Shown here one piece after another: positions 12,095 to 23,050 of a stretch of 64,000 nt of DNA (its first letter is position 1; the number at the start of each line of letters is the position of its first letter). Position numbers and translations under genes: made by a program. Source of the DNA: Cryptomeria japonica (taxonomy: Eukaryota; Streptophyta; Pinopsida; Cupressales; Cupressaceae); the NCBI RefSeq assembly GCF_030272615.1, contig NC_081410.1, positions 569,367,152 through 569,431,151 of the forward strand. Direction: 5' to 3'. The notes beneath the pieces are model-generated. The model was not told where the DNA came from, searched no databases, and saw only the letters and a program-made list of their open reading frames with translations.

Positions 12095-15000
12095 CTATGC
12101 TAATGCCTCTGAGATTTCCTTCCGCAGAGATGCTAGATAGTCCAATCTTGGACTCAGTTTAGATCTCAAGTGTTTTGCCTTGTTTATTATTCTCTCTTTC
12201 TCTCTTTCTTGTTTAAGCAATTCTTCCTCAAAATTTGCTAACTTATCTTCAAAAACAGATAGTGAATCCGGTGAGTTGACAAAATTGTCTACAAGCTTAT
12301 TTATCTCATCCTGTGTCTTGCTTATTTTCTTGTCAATATCTACAGTCAAGAAGTTTGTTTTGCATGTGTCTTTATACAAATTTTTATACTCTTTCAACAA
12401 ACTACATAGTTCCAGTAGAAGTGTGTCAAAGTCTCTATTACACTTCTGTATTTCTTCATCAAAGAATTTTTGTTTCTCCTTTTCTACCATGTCCTTTACT
12501 GATTCTTCCTTTATTTTCTCAATATTTCCAGAAATGTATTTACATAATGTATCCAATTGTCCTAAAGAATCTTTATTATCTATATTACAATCAGGAGCAA
12601 TTATTTTCAAAATTGGTATTGAATCATCTATTGCTTTATAAGCGTGTGAACTGCAGTTAGTTATTTTCTTAATGGATTCAAGTTATACCTCAGTCACATT
12701 AGTTGACTTGAATGTTGATGATGATCCAAGAGTCTGAGTGCCAGTGGAAATAATCATACTTGTATTGACCTCTGGCAGGTCAGTTTGTGTTTGTATTTCT
12801 TTTAGCACCGGTTTTCCTACTTCATTGCTTACCGGTGGCATTGTTTCCTTGTGAGCCTATTCCGGAGCCTTTAGCTCTGTTGGTTTCTCTGTTTGTGCCT
12901 TAGATTCCATCTTTTTCCCTATATCCTCTATCGGTTTCTTTGTATCTCCTGTTACTGGAGGCTCTTTAGCCATATCTGACTTTTCAGTTGTATCTTTATC
13001 AACTGTTATGTTGATCTTTTGGGTATCAACATTTATAGTGTATAGGACTTCAGGAATTGGATTGTTATCCTCTACATCAATGCTTTCTGTTGCCGGTTGG
13101 TCTTCAATAGTTGTAATTTTCATAGGTGGAGGTAGGTTGTCTTTAACCTTTATGCTTGGAGGTCCACCAACTTTGCCTTTCCCTTTGTCCTTATCCTTCT
13201 GATATACCTTAATAGGCTTGGGATTCTTGTATTCTTCTTGTTTTTCCTTTTCAACCAGGAATATGTCCCAACCATCTTCTGTTTCCTCTATAACTTCTAT
13301 AACTCTTCCTGCCATCAGTGAAATATGCCAGTGTGTAGTGGAGAAAACTGTCTAGTTTGCCTGAGCAATCAGATCATCAATTTCCTTTGGAGAGTTTACC
13401 GGATATACAACAAGTAGTTTTTCTATTTTTATTTTCTTGTCTAATTCAATCACTCCTTGTCTTCTGGCCTCAAGTCTTTTGTACAAATCATTAGGAATTT
13501 CATTGATTACTTCCATCAAAAACATTTTGTACATGTCCATATGCAATATTACACTTTCCTCAACTTGCCCTTTCTCATCAGTAGATAGAGTGTCATAAAT
13601 TTTCCCTATGTTTTTCAGTTTTCCTTCCTCTGTGATCTCATTTAGCAATATGTCTAGAGGTGCCAAGTCAATTTTTGTCTTTTTCTTTTTCTTAGGAGTT
13701 AGCTTCTTTTTAGGTGTGACCTTTCTGACCAGAGATCTCACAGCTTGTTGCTTCTGCCTTGTCCTTCTAGGTGAAGGTGTGGTTGTCAGTGAGGGATCTC
13801 TTTTCCTAACAACTCTTTTAAAGGTTGCTGGAATGTCACCTTCCGAAGAAGTACCTACCAGTGATAGATGAGCTTCAGGTTGTGGGGCTTTCAACTCATC
13901 TTCTGTTATGCCGGTTTTCTTTAATACATCTTCCTTAATGGCCTTTGCTTGTCTAGATCCTTTCCTCACAAATTCCTCTACCTTCTTCACTCTTTTCTTG
14001 GACTGTATTTAGCTTTCTATGGTTTTAGCACTACCAAATACTTATTCCTTAGGTTCCTTGGGGGCTTCCAGAAGTGCTTTGGCATAAGTTTCAACGATGT
14101 GGTCATTTGTCTCATAGCCCATTTCGGTTACCCAGATTGTCCTTGGGATGACTGCTTCTATCCATATTTCATCCTTTTTAATAACAAAGCATATATCATC
14201 TTTGTATTTATCTACAATTTTATGAGATAACCTTATCCTTTTCTTCATTTTTGTCTTCAGTGTTTGGAAAAAGTCATGAATGTTGTTTTCCTTGTTCTCA
14301 CCCATGGAATTAAATAGTTCTGTTAATTGCTTTCCTACTAGTATGTCATATCCTAGTTCTTTATATCCTATACTGGGAACCTGTTTTGTTATATGAAGCA
14401 TTAGGCATACTTACAGATTTCCAAATCTGAAAGTTCATTTCTTATCCTTCTTTATCTTTCCAAGGTCGTCTATCAGTTCATCCTTTAACCATTCACAAAT
14501 TTCAATTTTTGTATTATCTGTTATCATATCATAAGCACTCTTAATGCATAAACTTGAAACTGAGTTAAGTCTATTAGCATGAGTGGCTTTGTAACCTAAT
14601 ATCATGCTTATGAATCTCACATTTGTATCCTTTACATCGTTAACCCCTAGAGATCTCTTATCAAATGTTGCACCTGTTAGGTCTATGACTAAATCATTTG
14701 AAACCTTCTTGTTTTTGTCTAGTCTTTTACCGGTGGCCGGTAACCCTGTGACAGCCTTTACGGCTTCCTTGGTGATCTTATGAATTGCATCTAACTAGAA
14801 AAATTCTCCATGAACTCTGCTTAACACTATCCTAATCACATCCTTAGGAAATTCAGGGATGCTAAGGATTTCTGTGAATCCTAGGGTTTCAATAATCTTG
14901 TGTTCAGCTTTAATATTGCCGGTATCATCACATATCTCGGTTTTATACATGGTTTTGATTTCCTCATCTCCTAACTCTTCAATGTTGTAGTGGATGTACA

Positions 15001-15169
15001 TTCTAGGGTCTTCAGCATATACAAAACCTTTAGGGATTTGAGAAAATGCACCTAAGGTATCATCCTTCTTTGCTATTTCGGGGACTAACTGAAATACGGG
15101 CTTAGGTCTTTTAATTACTTCCACAACAGTAGGGTTTGCTATGTATTCAATTGCAGAGGTGGATGCCAT
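12095..15169 (-). pseudogene. B1 ORF2: ~1,024-residue protein of unknown function
   Basis: ATG at 15169 (MASTSAIEYIANPTVVEV) starts a frame that continues to the TAG at 12095 with no frameshift. It is broken by eight stops (for example TAG 14795, TGA 14435, TAG 13352, TAG 12857). I do not recognise the fold. The N-terminal ~380 residues look globular and helical and align without gaps to B2 ORF2 over several segments (GAFSQIPKG to GAFSRVPDD; NSVSSLCIKSAYDM to NSVGSSCIHVAYQM). A very basic stretch (RKVTPKKKLTPKKKKKTK) near residues 480-500 could be a nuclear localisation or nucleic-acid-binding segment. A Lys/Glu/Pro-rich middle follows, then a coiled coil from about residue 860. No RT, integrase or protease motif is seen. 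It could be a novel capsid-like or accessory protein. Confidence 0.75.
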
Positions 15170-15474
15170 GATTAAATACCTTTTTTTTTCTATCTTGGAT
15201 GGATGATTGCTTGGAGTGTTCTTGCTACTTGCTCGAAATGCCTTAGCTCGGAATCTTTGCACTCTCTAAAAGTTTGAAATCACAGTGAAGTGAAATGGAG
15301 CCAAAACCTTATTTTTATAATGTCTTTTCGCCATCTACCACATTAATTGCATGTCGGTTAAGTATTCACTTAACATTGTTTGCCAGTAATGAGTAATTTT
15401 CAACTTCTTATCTCTAACTGAGGGAATAATAGCATATGTATCATTAGATTGCCAAACCCTCAAGGAAATTTCCT
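15170..15474 (-). other. B1 spacer between ORF1 and ORF2
   Basis: About 300 bp with no clear gene. The ORF2 frame is open for 31 codons upstream of the chosen ATG, but the B2 alignment favours the ATG at 15169 (MASTSA against MESRSS). Confidence 0.5.
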
Positions 15475-16632
15475 TCAATTAGATGAAGAACTTCCTACTA
15501 GTGGAGAACTGCTCTTTCCTACCAGTGAAGCATCACTTTGTCCTGCCGGTGAAGCATTTGTTGGTTCTACCGGTGGAGGAGTATTCCCAATATTTAGATC
15601 AGCTTTTCTAATCCATTGCTTTGAGAATTCTTGCTTAACCTTTTCAACTTTTTCTTTTCCTTTCAAGCTAGCACTTTTGTTGTCTACCGGTGTACCTTTA
15701 CTTCTACAAAATTTAGCAATATGCCCAATCTTGTTACATGCATAACAAGTTACATTATTTTTCTGAATAGCTTTCCCATAACCTATGCCGGTTTGTGTTC
15801 TGCATTGATTAGATAAATGTCCAAATCTTCCACAAACATAACATCTCACATTCATTCTGCAGTTTTCAGAGTTATGACCAACTTTGTTGCATTTGGAACA
15901 TTGACCGATGGGTGTATTGATATTCTGATAATTCCTAGATTTACATTCATTTTCCCTATGACCATACTTATTATAGTTAAAGCATTTTCCATTGAATTTA
16001 TACGCACTAGGTGGTCTTACTAGTTTGTTGTGATCCTGAGTATTTGCAGTACCAGAGCTTTCACCAACTTCAAAGCCAATTCCAGAAGTGTCACCTTTAG
16101 GTTTTTGATTCTTCAATAAGGTACCAAGTTCTTCTGAGCTTTTCTTGAATTTTTCTTTATGTTGATTTGCAGTTTCCAATTCCCTTTCCAAGATTTCTTT
16201 TTGTTTCATTAGTTCATTTGAGTCATTTTGAGTATGCATCAGATCTGTCTTCAAAATGTCATTTTCATAGCTAAGTCTAGTGTTCTCATTTGCTACATCA
16301 CTTAGCCTTCTAGTCAATTCTTCTTCATTCTTCTTTCTATCCTCAATCTCTTTGCAAAATCTCATAGTCATATCCTGCATTTCATTTTTTGTTGTCATGA
16401 TCTCTTGTTTCAGCTTGCTTATCATATCATTAAGAGATTCCTTTTCATCATTCTCATTTTGCAATTTTTCACAAAGTTCTCTTCTCTTATTTCTTGCAAC
16501 AATTAGATTTTCTTGAAGTGCCTGAATGATATCTTGAGTTGCTCTTAAATCATCTTCTAATTTGATATTTTTCAACTTCTCTGCATCATAGTCAGTAAGA
16601 GCTCCTTCAAGTTGCTTCATCAGATTTTCCAT
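15475..16632 (-). CDS. B1 ORF1: coiled-coil protein with four zinc knuckles (gag-like)
   Basis: An uninterrupted 385-residue ORF. I start at ATG 16632 (MENLMKQLEGALTDYDAEKL), which aligns with B2 (MAMEKQLEMALEDYDVERM). Residues 1-175 are strongly heptad-like and charged, predicting a long coiled coil. Four CX2CX4HX4C knuckles follow at about residues 217-230, 245-258, 264-277 and 296-309. In the first the second Cys is Tyr (CFNYNKYGHRENEC); the others are complete, e.g. CYACNKIGHIAKFC. The tail is Ser/Pro/Gly-rich. Zinc knuckles of this type bind RNA in retroviral nucleocapsids, but I see no capsid domain, so self-assembly would have to come from the coiled coil or from ORF2. It lies 57 bases after the PBS, as gag does. 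It is open although ORF2 has eight stops, which may mean longer selection or chance. Confidence 0.85.
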   Translation of the reverse strand: MENLMKQLEGALTDYDAEKLKNIKLEDDLRATQDIIQALQENLIVARNKRRELCEKLQNENDEKESLNDMISKLKQEIMTTKNEMQDMTMRFCKEIEDRKKNEEELTRRLSDVANENTRLSYENDILKTDLMHTQNDSNELMKQKEILERELETANQHKEKFKKSSEELGTLLKNQKPKGDTSGIGFEVGESSGTANTQDHNKLVRPPSAYKFNGKCFNYNKYGHRENECKSRNYQNINTPIGQCSKCNKVGHNSENCRMNVRCYVCGRFGHLSNQCRTQTGIGYGKAIQKNNVTCYACNKIGHIAKFCRSKGTPVDNKSASLKGKEKVEKVKQEFSKQWIRKADLNIGNTPPPVEPTNASPAGQSDASLVGKSSSPLVGSSSSN

Positions 16633-16689
16633 CTTTACTGGTGTCAAGATCTTTCTCAAGCTGTCAGGCTTCTGAAAATAGAGGACCAG

Positions 16690-16701
16690 GCTCTGATACC
16701 A
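16690..16701 (-). promoter_or_regulatory. B1 primer-binding site (tRNA-iMet)
   Basis: The minus strand reads TGGTATCAGAGC two bases after the LTR end. This is the standard plant initiator-Met tRNA primer-binding site, typical of copia elements and many others. Confidence 0.95.
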
Positions 16702-16703
16702 AT

Positions 16704-17506
16704 TGTTAGGATTCCCACAGATACTGAGAGGGGGGGGTGAATCAGTATCTAACCATTAATGAGTATTTCTTAATTTGAAACATGCAGAACATAAAATAGC
16801 AGTATACCGGTGTGCAAGAATTAATGCAATAAACAAAACCAGAAACATCCACATGAAAAGAACACCATAACATAAGATGTTTAACAAGGAAACCTGGTGT
16901 GGGAAAAACCTCAGTGGGATTTGTGACCCACAATATTCACTCACTGGCCAATAAGAGAATATTACTTACAATAGGGGCCTACACATGCAGGAAGGCCAAC
17001 TGCCTAGTGCTCACTGCTCAATGAGAAGTCACACTGACTTACAATGAGGATTATACTAATCCAATGACTTGTACTACTTTACAATAGCATCTCCTATGCT
17101 AGATTCAATATTGGTTCTAACTCTGTTCTTTACATATACCCTTGACCTATAATTCGCACATTAGGTCTACCTAATAATTTTCTTTATGCTCGCTACATTA
17201 CCTCACTAAATGTCTACAATGATCTCCTTTATATACAAGAGTCATTTTACAATTTGCCAAGTTGGCTTACAATAATAAACAAAATATTACATATCAAAAA
17301 TCATGTCAGCCTCTATGCCGGTATACATCTTTTCTTCTGTGCCGGTGCCAGTGTAGAGTGATCTTGTTGATGCCGGTGCACTGTCTTGCCTGTGTAATGC
17401 TTTGCCAATATGATGTCTTGTTGGTGCCATAGGATTGCAAGGTTTCCATCAATGACAAAACCTTCAATCACATACAATGTCTCATTTGAGTGTCCATATG
17501 CCAACA
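16704..17506 (-). repeat. B1 5' LTR (right, 803 bp)
   Basis: It runs on the plus strand from TGTTAGGATTCCCACA to CATATGCCAACA. It differs from the left LTR by scattered substitutions, many C/T or G/A. The PBS on its left identifies it as the 5' LTR of a minus-strand element. Confidence 0.95.
17227..17235 (-). promoter_or_regulatory. TATA box in B1 5' LTR
   Basis: The minus strand reads TATATAAAG, with GGAGATC following; the same box is at 11431-11439 in the 3' LTR. It is the only good TATA match I see in this LTR and points towards ORF1. Confidence 0.6.
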
Positions 17507-17511
17507 TCATG
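17507..17511. repeat. Target-site duplication TCATG (right copy, B1)
   Basis: Second copy of the duplication found at 10903-10907. Confidence 0.95.
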
Positions 17512-18779
17512 CTCAATGAATTTAACAACATCAAGAAATCTGATAATGAAGCCATCATAGATTTTAATGCAAGGTTTCAAAAGGCAATGCGTAGGCTTTT
17601 TCAAGTAATGAGGCTAGATGAAAATGTGTGTCTAACTACCTACTATAATGCATTTGATCCCAAAATGGTTTACATTCTCAGAGATAAGAACCCACATAGC
17701 TTGAGGGATGCTTTCAGAGTTGCAATCAATGTAGAGAGTAATAGAAAAGCATCAGGTAAAGTGGGAAGAAGGACTGATGGAATATTGTGGTAGGAACAAA
17801 AACCACAACAAAATAAATCCTCCAAAGAAAAGGATAAGATAGAAAAATTAATGACCATGGTCAAGGATCTTATTTCTAAAATAAACCTGAGAGGCCTCAT
17901 TACAACTGGCAAGATAGACCTACTAGATTTCATGATATGTCATATAACACTCCATGGAAAGATGGCAAACATGTGCAAGATAGATCAAAAGGCACACAAA
18001 ATCAAAATACCCCTAATCCTTTGAAGAGAGGAAATGTACATAATGTGGAGAATACCCCGTGGTGTATGGCATGTGATGGACCACAATCCCCCTATCAGTG
18101 TGTTGTGGCCCAAGCTCTAAATGAATCCATGAGAAGTGAGGATGATCTTGCAGTTAATATGTTTGAGTACACAGTGGAAACTGACTATGAGTCTTCAAAA
18201 GATGAAGCAAGTGAATATGATTTCTCAAGAAGCAATGCAAATTTCCAGGAGCAATTGACAATTGATTGGCATCCCACTTTGAATGTAGTCACGATAGAAG
18301 ATCAAGATATTCACCTTAGAAGGCCTAGTGAGGAGGAAGTCAAGAATCTCACTAAGGTTGCAATAGCTAAAGGCAAGCACAACTATAATCTGAGAAGCAG
18401 CAAAGATGATGGAAGTCAAGGTATGTCTGGTTCTCTATTTTTTAAAGAAACTTCTTCTAAGAGGTCCATTGAGAATAAAACTTTTGTCAAAGATAATCAG
18501 GCTAAAGGTGATCAATCAAGTAGTTTAGCTAAACCTGGTATTGCTGATACAACTAGATGTAAGGCAGAAACCATTGGTGACAAGAGAACAAGTCACCAGA
18601 AGGCAGAAAAGGTTAAAACTCATGTTGAGTCTAATTTTAACATTGTTTTTGATATGACTCAAGCTTTAACATATATGAAGGTTTCAATACCTTTGATAGA
18701 GCTGCTGAAAATAAAAGAACATAGAGAGGCTTCTTTTTCTTTGATTTCAAGTATATCAGATGGAGATGATTCTTCTTAA
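17512..18779 (+). pseudogene. Element A gag, 3' part
   Basis: It continues the gag frame after B1 (LNEFNNIKKSDNEAIIDF, then RLFQVMRLDENVCLTTYYNA), which completes the Retrotrans_gag-like capsid domain. A stop near 17791 and a frameshift near 17930 lead into a second open stretch, 17937-18779. Near 18058 the motif CMACDGPQSPYQC looks like a zinc knuckle whose His has become Gln. Near 18640-18720, FDMTQALTYMKVSIPLIELL matches the pre-protease segment of C (KTPAQISILELLKL). The product would be the nucleocapsid and linker part of gag-pol; it is now broken. Confidence 0.75.
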
Positions 18780-18839
18780 AAGGGAATTGTAAAGGATGAG
18801 AAGGATCAAGATCAAGGGGTCCCAGAAGTTTATGTAGGC

Positions 18840-19157
18840 ACCACTATTAATTAGGAACCATCTTAGATAGATCCCTTTTATGTCACACTGTTAGTAAATA
18901 ACAGACTGATAAAAAAATGCATGATAGATTCTAGTGTTGCTGCTAACGTGATGCCTTATGGGGTTATGAAAGAGCTAGTTTTATTAGTACACACTTCATA
19001 TGGGAGGTGCTATGCCATGGATAATAGAGAATTTCATGTTGTGGGTACTATGAGAGATGTAGAAGTAAAAATAGTAGATTTCCCTGAAGCTACCTATAAA
19101 ATGGATGTAATTATTACAGACACCAAGCCACATTATGGCATGCTTATGTCTAGATAG
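18840..19157 (+). pseudogene. Element A retroviral-type protease
   Basis: The frame continues from gag. PFYVTLLVNNRLIKKCMIDS leads to the active-site region, which reads MIDSSVAANVMPYG where plant gypsy elements usually have D-S/T-G-A. The catalytic Asp is present but the following Gly is Ser. A second hallmark, DVIITDTKPHYGMLMSR with a stop where RxW begins, follows at about 19100. The function would have been cleavage of gag-pol; the enzyme is dead. Confidence 0.7.
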
Positions 19158-19359
19158 TGGGTTGCTGCTGTTGGAGGAAATCTTCAGCTGGATTTGTCAT
19201 ATGCAACTATCCCAGTAAATGTGAATTCTATAAAAGTGTACAAAGAACCACGTGCCCTAGTGGTTATTGAAAAAATAGACCCAAACATGCTTAATTGCAT
19301 GATTGATGTGGATCTTGATAACTTCACGATTGAACCCATTTAGCCTCAGTTGAAGAATA

Positions 19360-19880
19360 CTGATCCTATTGTTGATGAGCTTGAAATCACAACAAGAAGG
19401 CCTATGGAAGATGTACTTTGATGGAGCTTTATCTAAGGAAGGTTCTGGAGTGGGAGTGCTATTTGTTTATCCATCAGGTATTACCTTCAAATATTCTTTT
19501 CTGTTAGCATTCCAATATACAAATAATACAACTGAGTATGAAGCTCCATTATTGGGTTTAGAGATTGCTAAAATACATGGGATCAAGTTGTTAAGATTTA
19601 TGGATACTCTGAACTTGTAGTGTCTCAGATAAGGTCAAGATATGCATCTAAAAATGACAAGTTAGAAAGGTACAAGCATGTTGTTTGGGATGTCATTGAA
19701 CACTTTGATGCATTTTCCATTGATTGGATTGAAAGGTCTAAGAACATCATGGCAGATTTTTTAGCTAATGTTGCATTAAAAAATGATGATGTAACATTGA
19801 CTGGAGTTTCAATAATTGAGACAAAATCCAGACCAGCCATCCCAGATAATGTGTACAATTGGCAAGTTTTTGGAGGATGA
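19360..19880 (+). pseudogene. Element A extra (archaeal-type) RNase H, upstream of RT
   Basis: LWKMYFDGALSKEGSGVGVL, then NNTTEYEAPLLGLEIAKIHG, then (after a one-base shift near 19607) YSELVVSQIRSRYASKNDKL, then SKNIMADFLANVA. This is the order of RNase H motifs around D, E, D, D; the third Asp has become Tyr (GYSE instead of GDSE). It closely resembles the second RNase H of C (WTLYFDGSYTQQGSGAGIL, NNVAEYEALVIGIK), the archaeal-type domain typical of Tat elements. In C it follows RT and RNase H. Here it lies between protease and RT. Confidence 0.75.
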
Positions 19881-20046
19881 TGAAGACATCCTTAGATTTG
19901 TACAATGCGTAGATGACTATGAAGGTCAAAAGATTGATTGTAATGCATTAGTGGAGGTATTAGATGGACAAGAAACAGTTTTTGGAAGTGACATAGTGCA
20001 ATTAGAGACAAATTAAATACCTAGGGGACTAGTTGAACTAGAGGGT

Positions 20047-21450
20047 ATGTTCAATTACAGTGATGGTCACTTACATCAAGCATCATCTACAAAGTTGGAG
20101 GAATTGGATGAGGTGAACTTAGGCACAGAAGCAACCCTTAAGTTGGTGTATATTGGGAAGAACTTGTCTCCCCATATTAGGACCAACCTCATTAACTTAT
20201 TAAAAGGGTATAAACATGTTTTTGCTTGATCCTATGAGGACCTAAAGGCAAATAGACAAGACTTATTTCAACGTGAAATTCCTTTGCATCTTGATGCTAA
20301 GCCTTTTTTGATAGAAGCAAAGACCTATTAACCCCCTTTTGGAGACCAAAATGCAAGAAGAATTAACCAAGTTAAGGGAAGGGGGAATTATAAAGCCTAT
20401 AAGACATTCTTCATGGGTATCCAACTTGGTCCCTGTCAGAAAGAAGAATAGGGATATAGGGATTTGTGTGGACTTTATAAATTTGAATGTTGCTTCTCTT
20501 AAAGACAATTATTCTTCCCCAAATATGGAGGCCATGTTACGAAGGGTAAGTGGTTGTGATTTATTATCAATGATGAATGGGTTCTCAGGTTATAATCAGG
20601 TATTAGTAAAGGAGTTTGAGCAATTTAAGACTGCATGTACTACCCCTTGGGGGACTTATGTATATGTGAGAATGCCATTTGGTCTAAATAATGTTGGAGC
20701 TACTTTTTAGAGAGCTATGGATGTAGCTTTCAAGGACTTTATTAATATCATAATGGTTGTTTACCAAGATGATTTGACATGTTTCTCAAAGAAGGCAAAT
20801 GATCACTACAGTCACTTGGAAAAGGTTTTTTGCAAGGCTCTAGAGTTTGGTGTATCCTAGAACCCAAAATAATGTCATTTTGCAGTGACAGAAGGAAAAT
20901 TATTAGGGCATATTGTCTCCAAGGAAGGGGTTAGGATAGACCCTAAAAGGATTGAAGCTATAAATAATTTACCTCGACCAAAGAATGTTAAAGGGATCCA
21001 ATCTTTCTTGGGCAAGGTGAATTTTGTTTGAAGATTTATAGCCAACTTTGCTGAGATTGTCAAGCCCATTATGAAGCTTTTGAAGAAAGATGCAAAGTTT
21101 TCTTGGGATGAAGAAGCTGCACAAGCTTTTGACAAAATTAAGAAGGCTATTTAGGAAGCACCAAGGCTAAAATCACTTGAATATAGTAAGACTTTCTCAT
21201 TATTTTATTTTGCTTCTTACCACACAGTAGCCACAGTTCTACTATAGAAGGATGATGAAGGATATGAACATCCAATTGCTTTCTATAGAAAATATTTATA
21301 GGCTACTGAGTTAAAGTATGAAATCATGGAAAAACAAGTGTATGCTCTAGTCAAGGTTGTTAAAGTATTTCATCCTTATTTGGTAAATGCCCAACTTGTA
21401 GCCTATGTACCACATGCAACGGTCAGGATATCCTGTCCCAATCTGAAGTA
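20047..21450 (+). pseudogene. Element A reverse transcriptase and RNase H
   Basis: The linker (20047-20330) contains LINLLKGYKHVFA, the usual pre-RT segment. RT motifs follow: LREGGIIKPIRHSSWVSNLV, ICVDFINLN, MPFGLNNVGATF and the active site YQDDL (about 20764). The RT thumb and connection (HFAVTEGKLLGHIVSKEG) follow. From about 21150 comes a degraded RNase H (FASYHTVATVLL, IAFYRKYL). There are about ten stops, several at codons that are Gln or Arg in relatives, and frame changes. It was the polymerase core of a Ty3/gypsy element; it cannot be functional. Confidence 0.85.
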
Positions 21451-21771
21451 ACTAGAAAAAGATGCAGATGGATAAGAAGAATACAAGAGTTTGATCTTGA
21501 GATCAAAATCACAAAGATGGTAAGAGGTCTAGGCTTAGCCAAGTTAATGACTGAGACAAATTTTAAGGATATTGATATAAATAATGTTGAGATTGAACAA
21601 GATTTTGTAGCCAACATTGAGAGGTAGCCATGGTATTTAGATATGGTATACTTCCTGAAGAATGTCTCATGTCCAGAAGGTATGACACACAACAAGAAGA
21701 TAACATTAAAGTTAAAATCATAGAAATATGTTCTTATTCAAGGAGACCTATATTGGAGGAATATTGATGGG
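21451..21771 (+). other. Element A RT-integrase linker
   Basis: Degenerate linker coding sequence with stops. Fragments such as EIKITKMVRGLGLAKLM look like the usual connection between RNase H and integrase (relatives read IKITKLVRGRGLA-KL). No separate gene. Confidence 0.5.
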
Positions 21772-22867
21772 ATGCTATTGGTTTGCCTAGACATATTCCA
21801 AGCTGAGAAGGTTCTGAAAGAGATGCACAATGGGGTATGTGGAGGCCACTATTTAGCTAAGACTACTGCTCATAGGATAATCCAAGCAGGGTATTATTGG
21901 CCAACTTTATTCAAGGATGCTCATAAATATGTTCAAAAATGTGATCCTTGTCAAAGGTTTTCTTCTAAACTAAGGTATGTTGGTGCTTTTCCTTTGAATT
22001 CTGCTACAATTGAAGCCCCTTTTGTTCAATCAGGCCTTGACTTTATTGGAGAGATAATAGAAAAATCAAGCAAAAGTCACAGATGGATTCTGGTGGCTAC
22101 AGACTATTTCACCAAGTGGGTTGAAGCCATACCTACCAAACAGGCTACTAGTAAGGTAGTCATTAGTTTTTTGATGGATAATATAGTGACAAAGTTTGGT
22201 TTGCCAACTAAATTAGTCATGGATAATGCTATGTGCTTCAGATTTGAAGAGTTTGTAGTGCTAATTATGGGATTATCATGTCATACTCTTCACCCTAACA
22301 CCCATAGGGAAACGTCAAGGCTGAATCGAGTAATAAAAGTCTCCTCAATATCATCAAGAAGATCCTAGAGGAAAATAAAAGGTCTGGGGATCAAAAGCTC
22401 AGATTAGATTTATGGGTTGACAGGGTGACTATAAAAATGTCCATTGGTACATCCCCTTTTGAGATAGTTTATGGAGTGAAAGCCAGATTGCCCGTGAATA
22501 ATTTGCTTCTAGTTTACCAATTTCTCTAGAATGAAGAACTAGAAATGAAGAAAGAATGATTCAGTTGGTAGAGCTGGAGGAAATGAGGACTGCGGCCCAT
22601 AAAAGGAATATGAAACTTCAATTACAGTCGAAGTACCTTTTTGATAAAAGGACTAGTGCAAGAAAGTTCCAGGTTGATGACATGGTGTTGTAGTGGAATG
22701 CAAAAGATCAAGACAAAGGCAAGCATGAGAAATTTGAATCACTATGGATAGGCCCTTTAATTGTTTGTGATATCAATGGAAAGGATTCATACTTCTTGTA
22801 AATAATGAATGGCGAAGTACAGGAATTTCCAGTGCATGGACAAATCCTGAAATTTTACTTGTCTTGA
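21772..22867 (+). pseudogene. Element A integrase
   Basis: The zinc-binding HHCC region is present: MHNGVCGGHYLAKTTAHRI, then YYWPTLFKDAHKYVQKCDPC. The catalytic core has D in GLDFIGEI (about 22028), and VATDYFTKWVEAIP. The second Asp is in KLVMDNAMCF, where relatives have TDNG. The catalytic Glu segment near 22315 is shifted and lost. The C-terminal part (KSRWIGPL-like segment, then FPVHGQILKFYLS) ends at TGA 22867. The family joins cDNA to host DNA; this copy is inactive. Confidence 0.8.
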
Positions 22868-23050
22868 TCTGTTTCAGTCCATGCATAGTAGTTGTAGGCT
22901 ATATATATTTTCTTTTAGTTGTGTGTTTTTTCAATAAGGAGCCCCTATTTTGAATCAAAGAGAAGTCATTTGTTCCTAAGTGGTCTATGTTCCAGAGTTT
23001 TCTAAATTCTTGTGTTGGTCTTGCGTCCAACCATCCCCAATCAGAGCCAT
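22868..23050 (+). other. Element A 3' untranslated region
   Basis: Short non-coding segment with CAATAAGGAGCCCC and CAACCATCCCCAA words that recur before L3 (28850-29020). It precedes an LTR start, TGTTAGGACTCATA. I do not see one clear polypurine tract. Confidence 0.6.

Larger units (their letters stand above)
10908..17506 (-). mobile_element. B1: complete pol-less LTR retrotransposon
   Basis: 6599 bp, flanked by TCATG duplications, with two 803-bp LTRs. The minus strand holds a PBS complementary to initiator-Met tRNA next to the right LTR and a polypurine tract next to the left LTR. Between them are two reading frames in order: ORF1 (coiled coil plus four zinc knuckles, intact) and ORF2 (~1,024 codons, unknown, 8 internal stops). 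No protease, integrase, RT or RNase H motif is present on either strand. The element would have to use enzymes of another element. In a 245-bp sample the two LTRs differ at about 14 positions, so the insertion is not recent. A second copy of the family, B2, starts at 35710. Confidence 0.9.

Noticed and set aside
12180-12641. 153-codon plus-strand ORF
   Set aside because: Antisense shadow of B1 ORF2; Ser/Phe/Leu composition is that expected opposite a Lys/Glu coiled coil.
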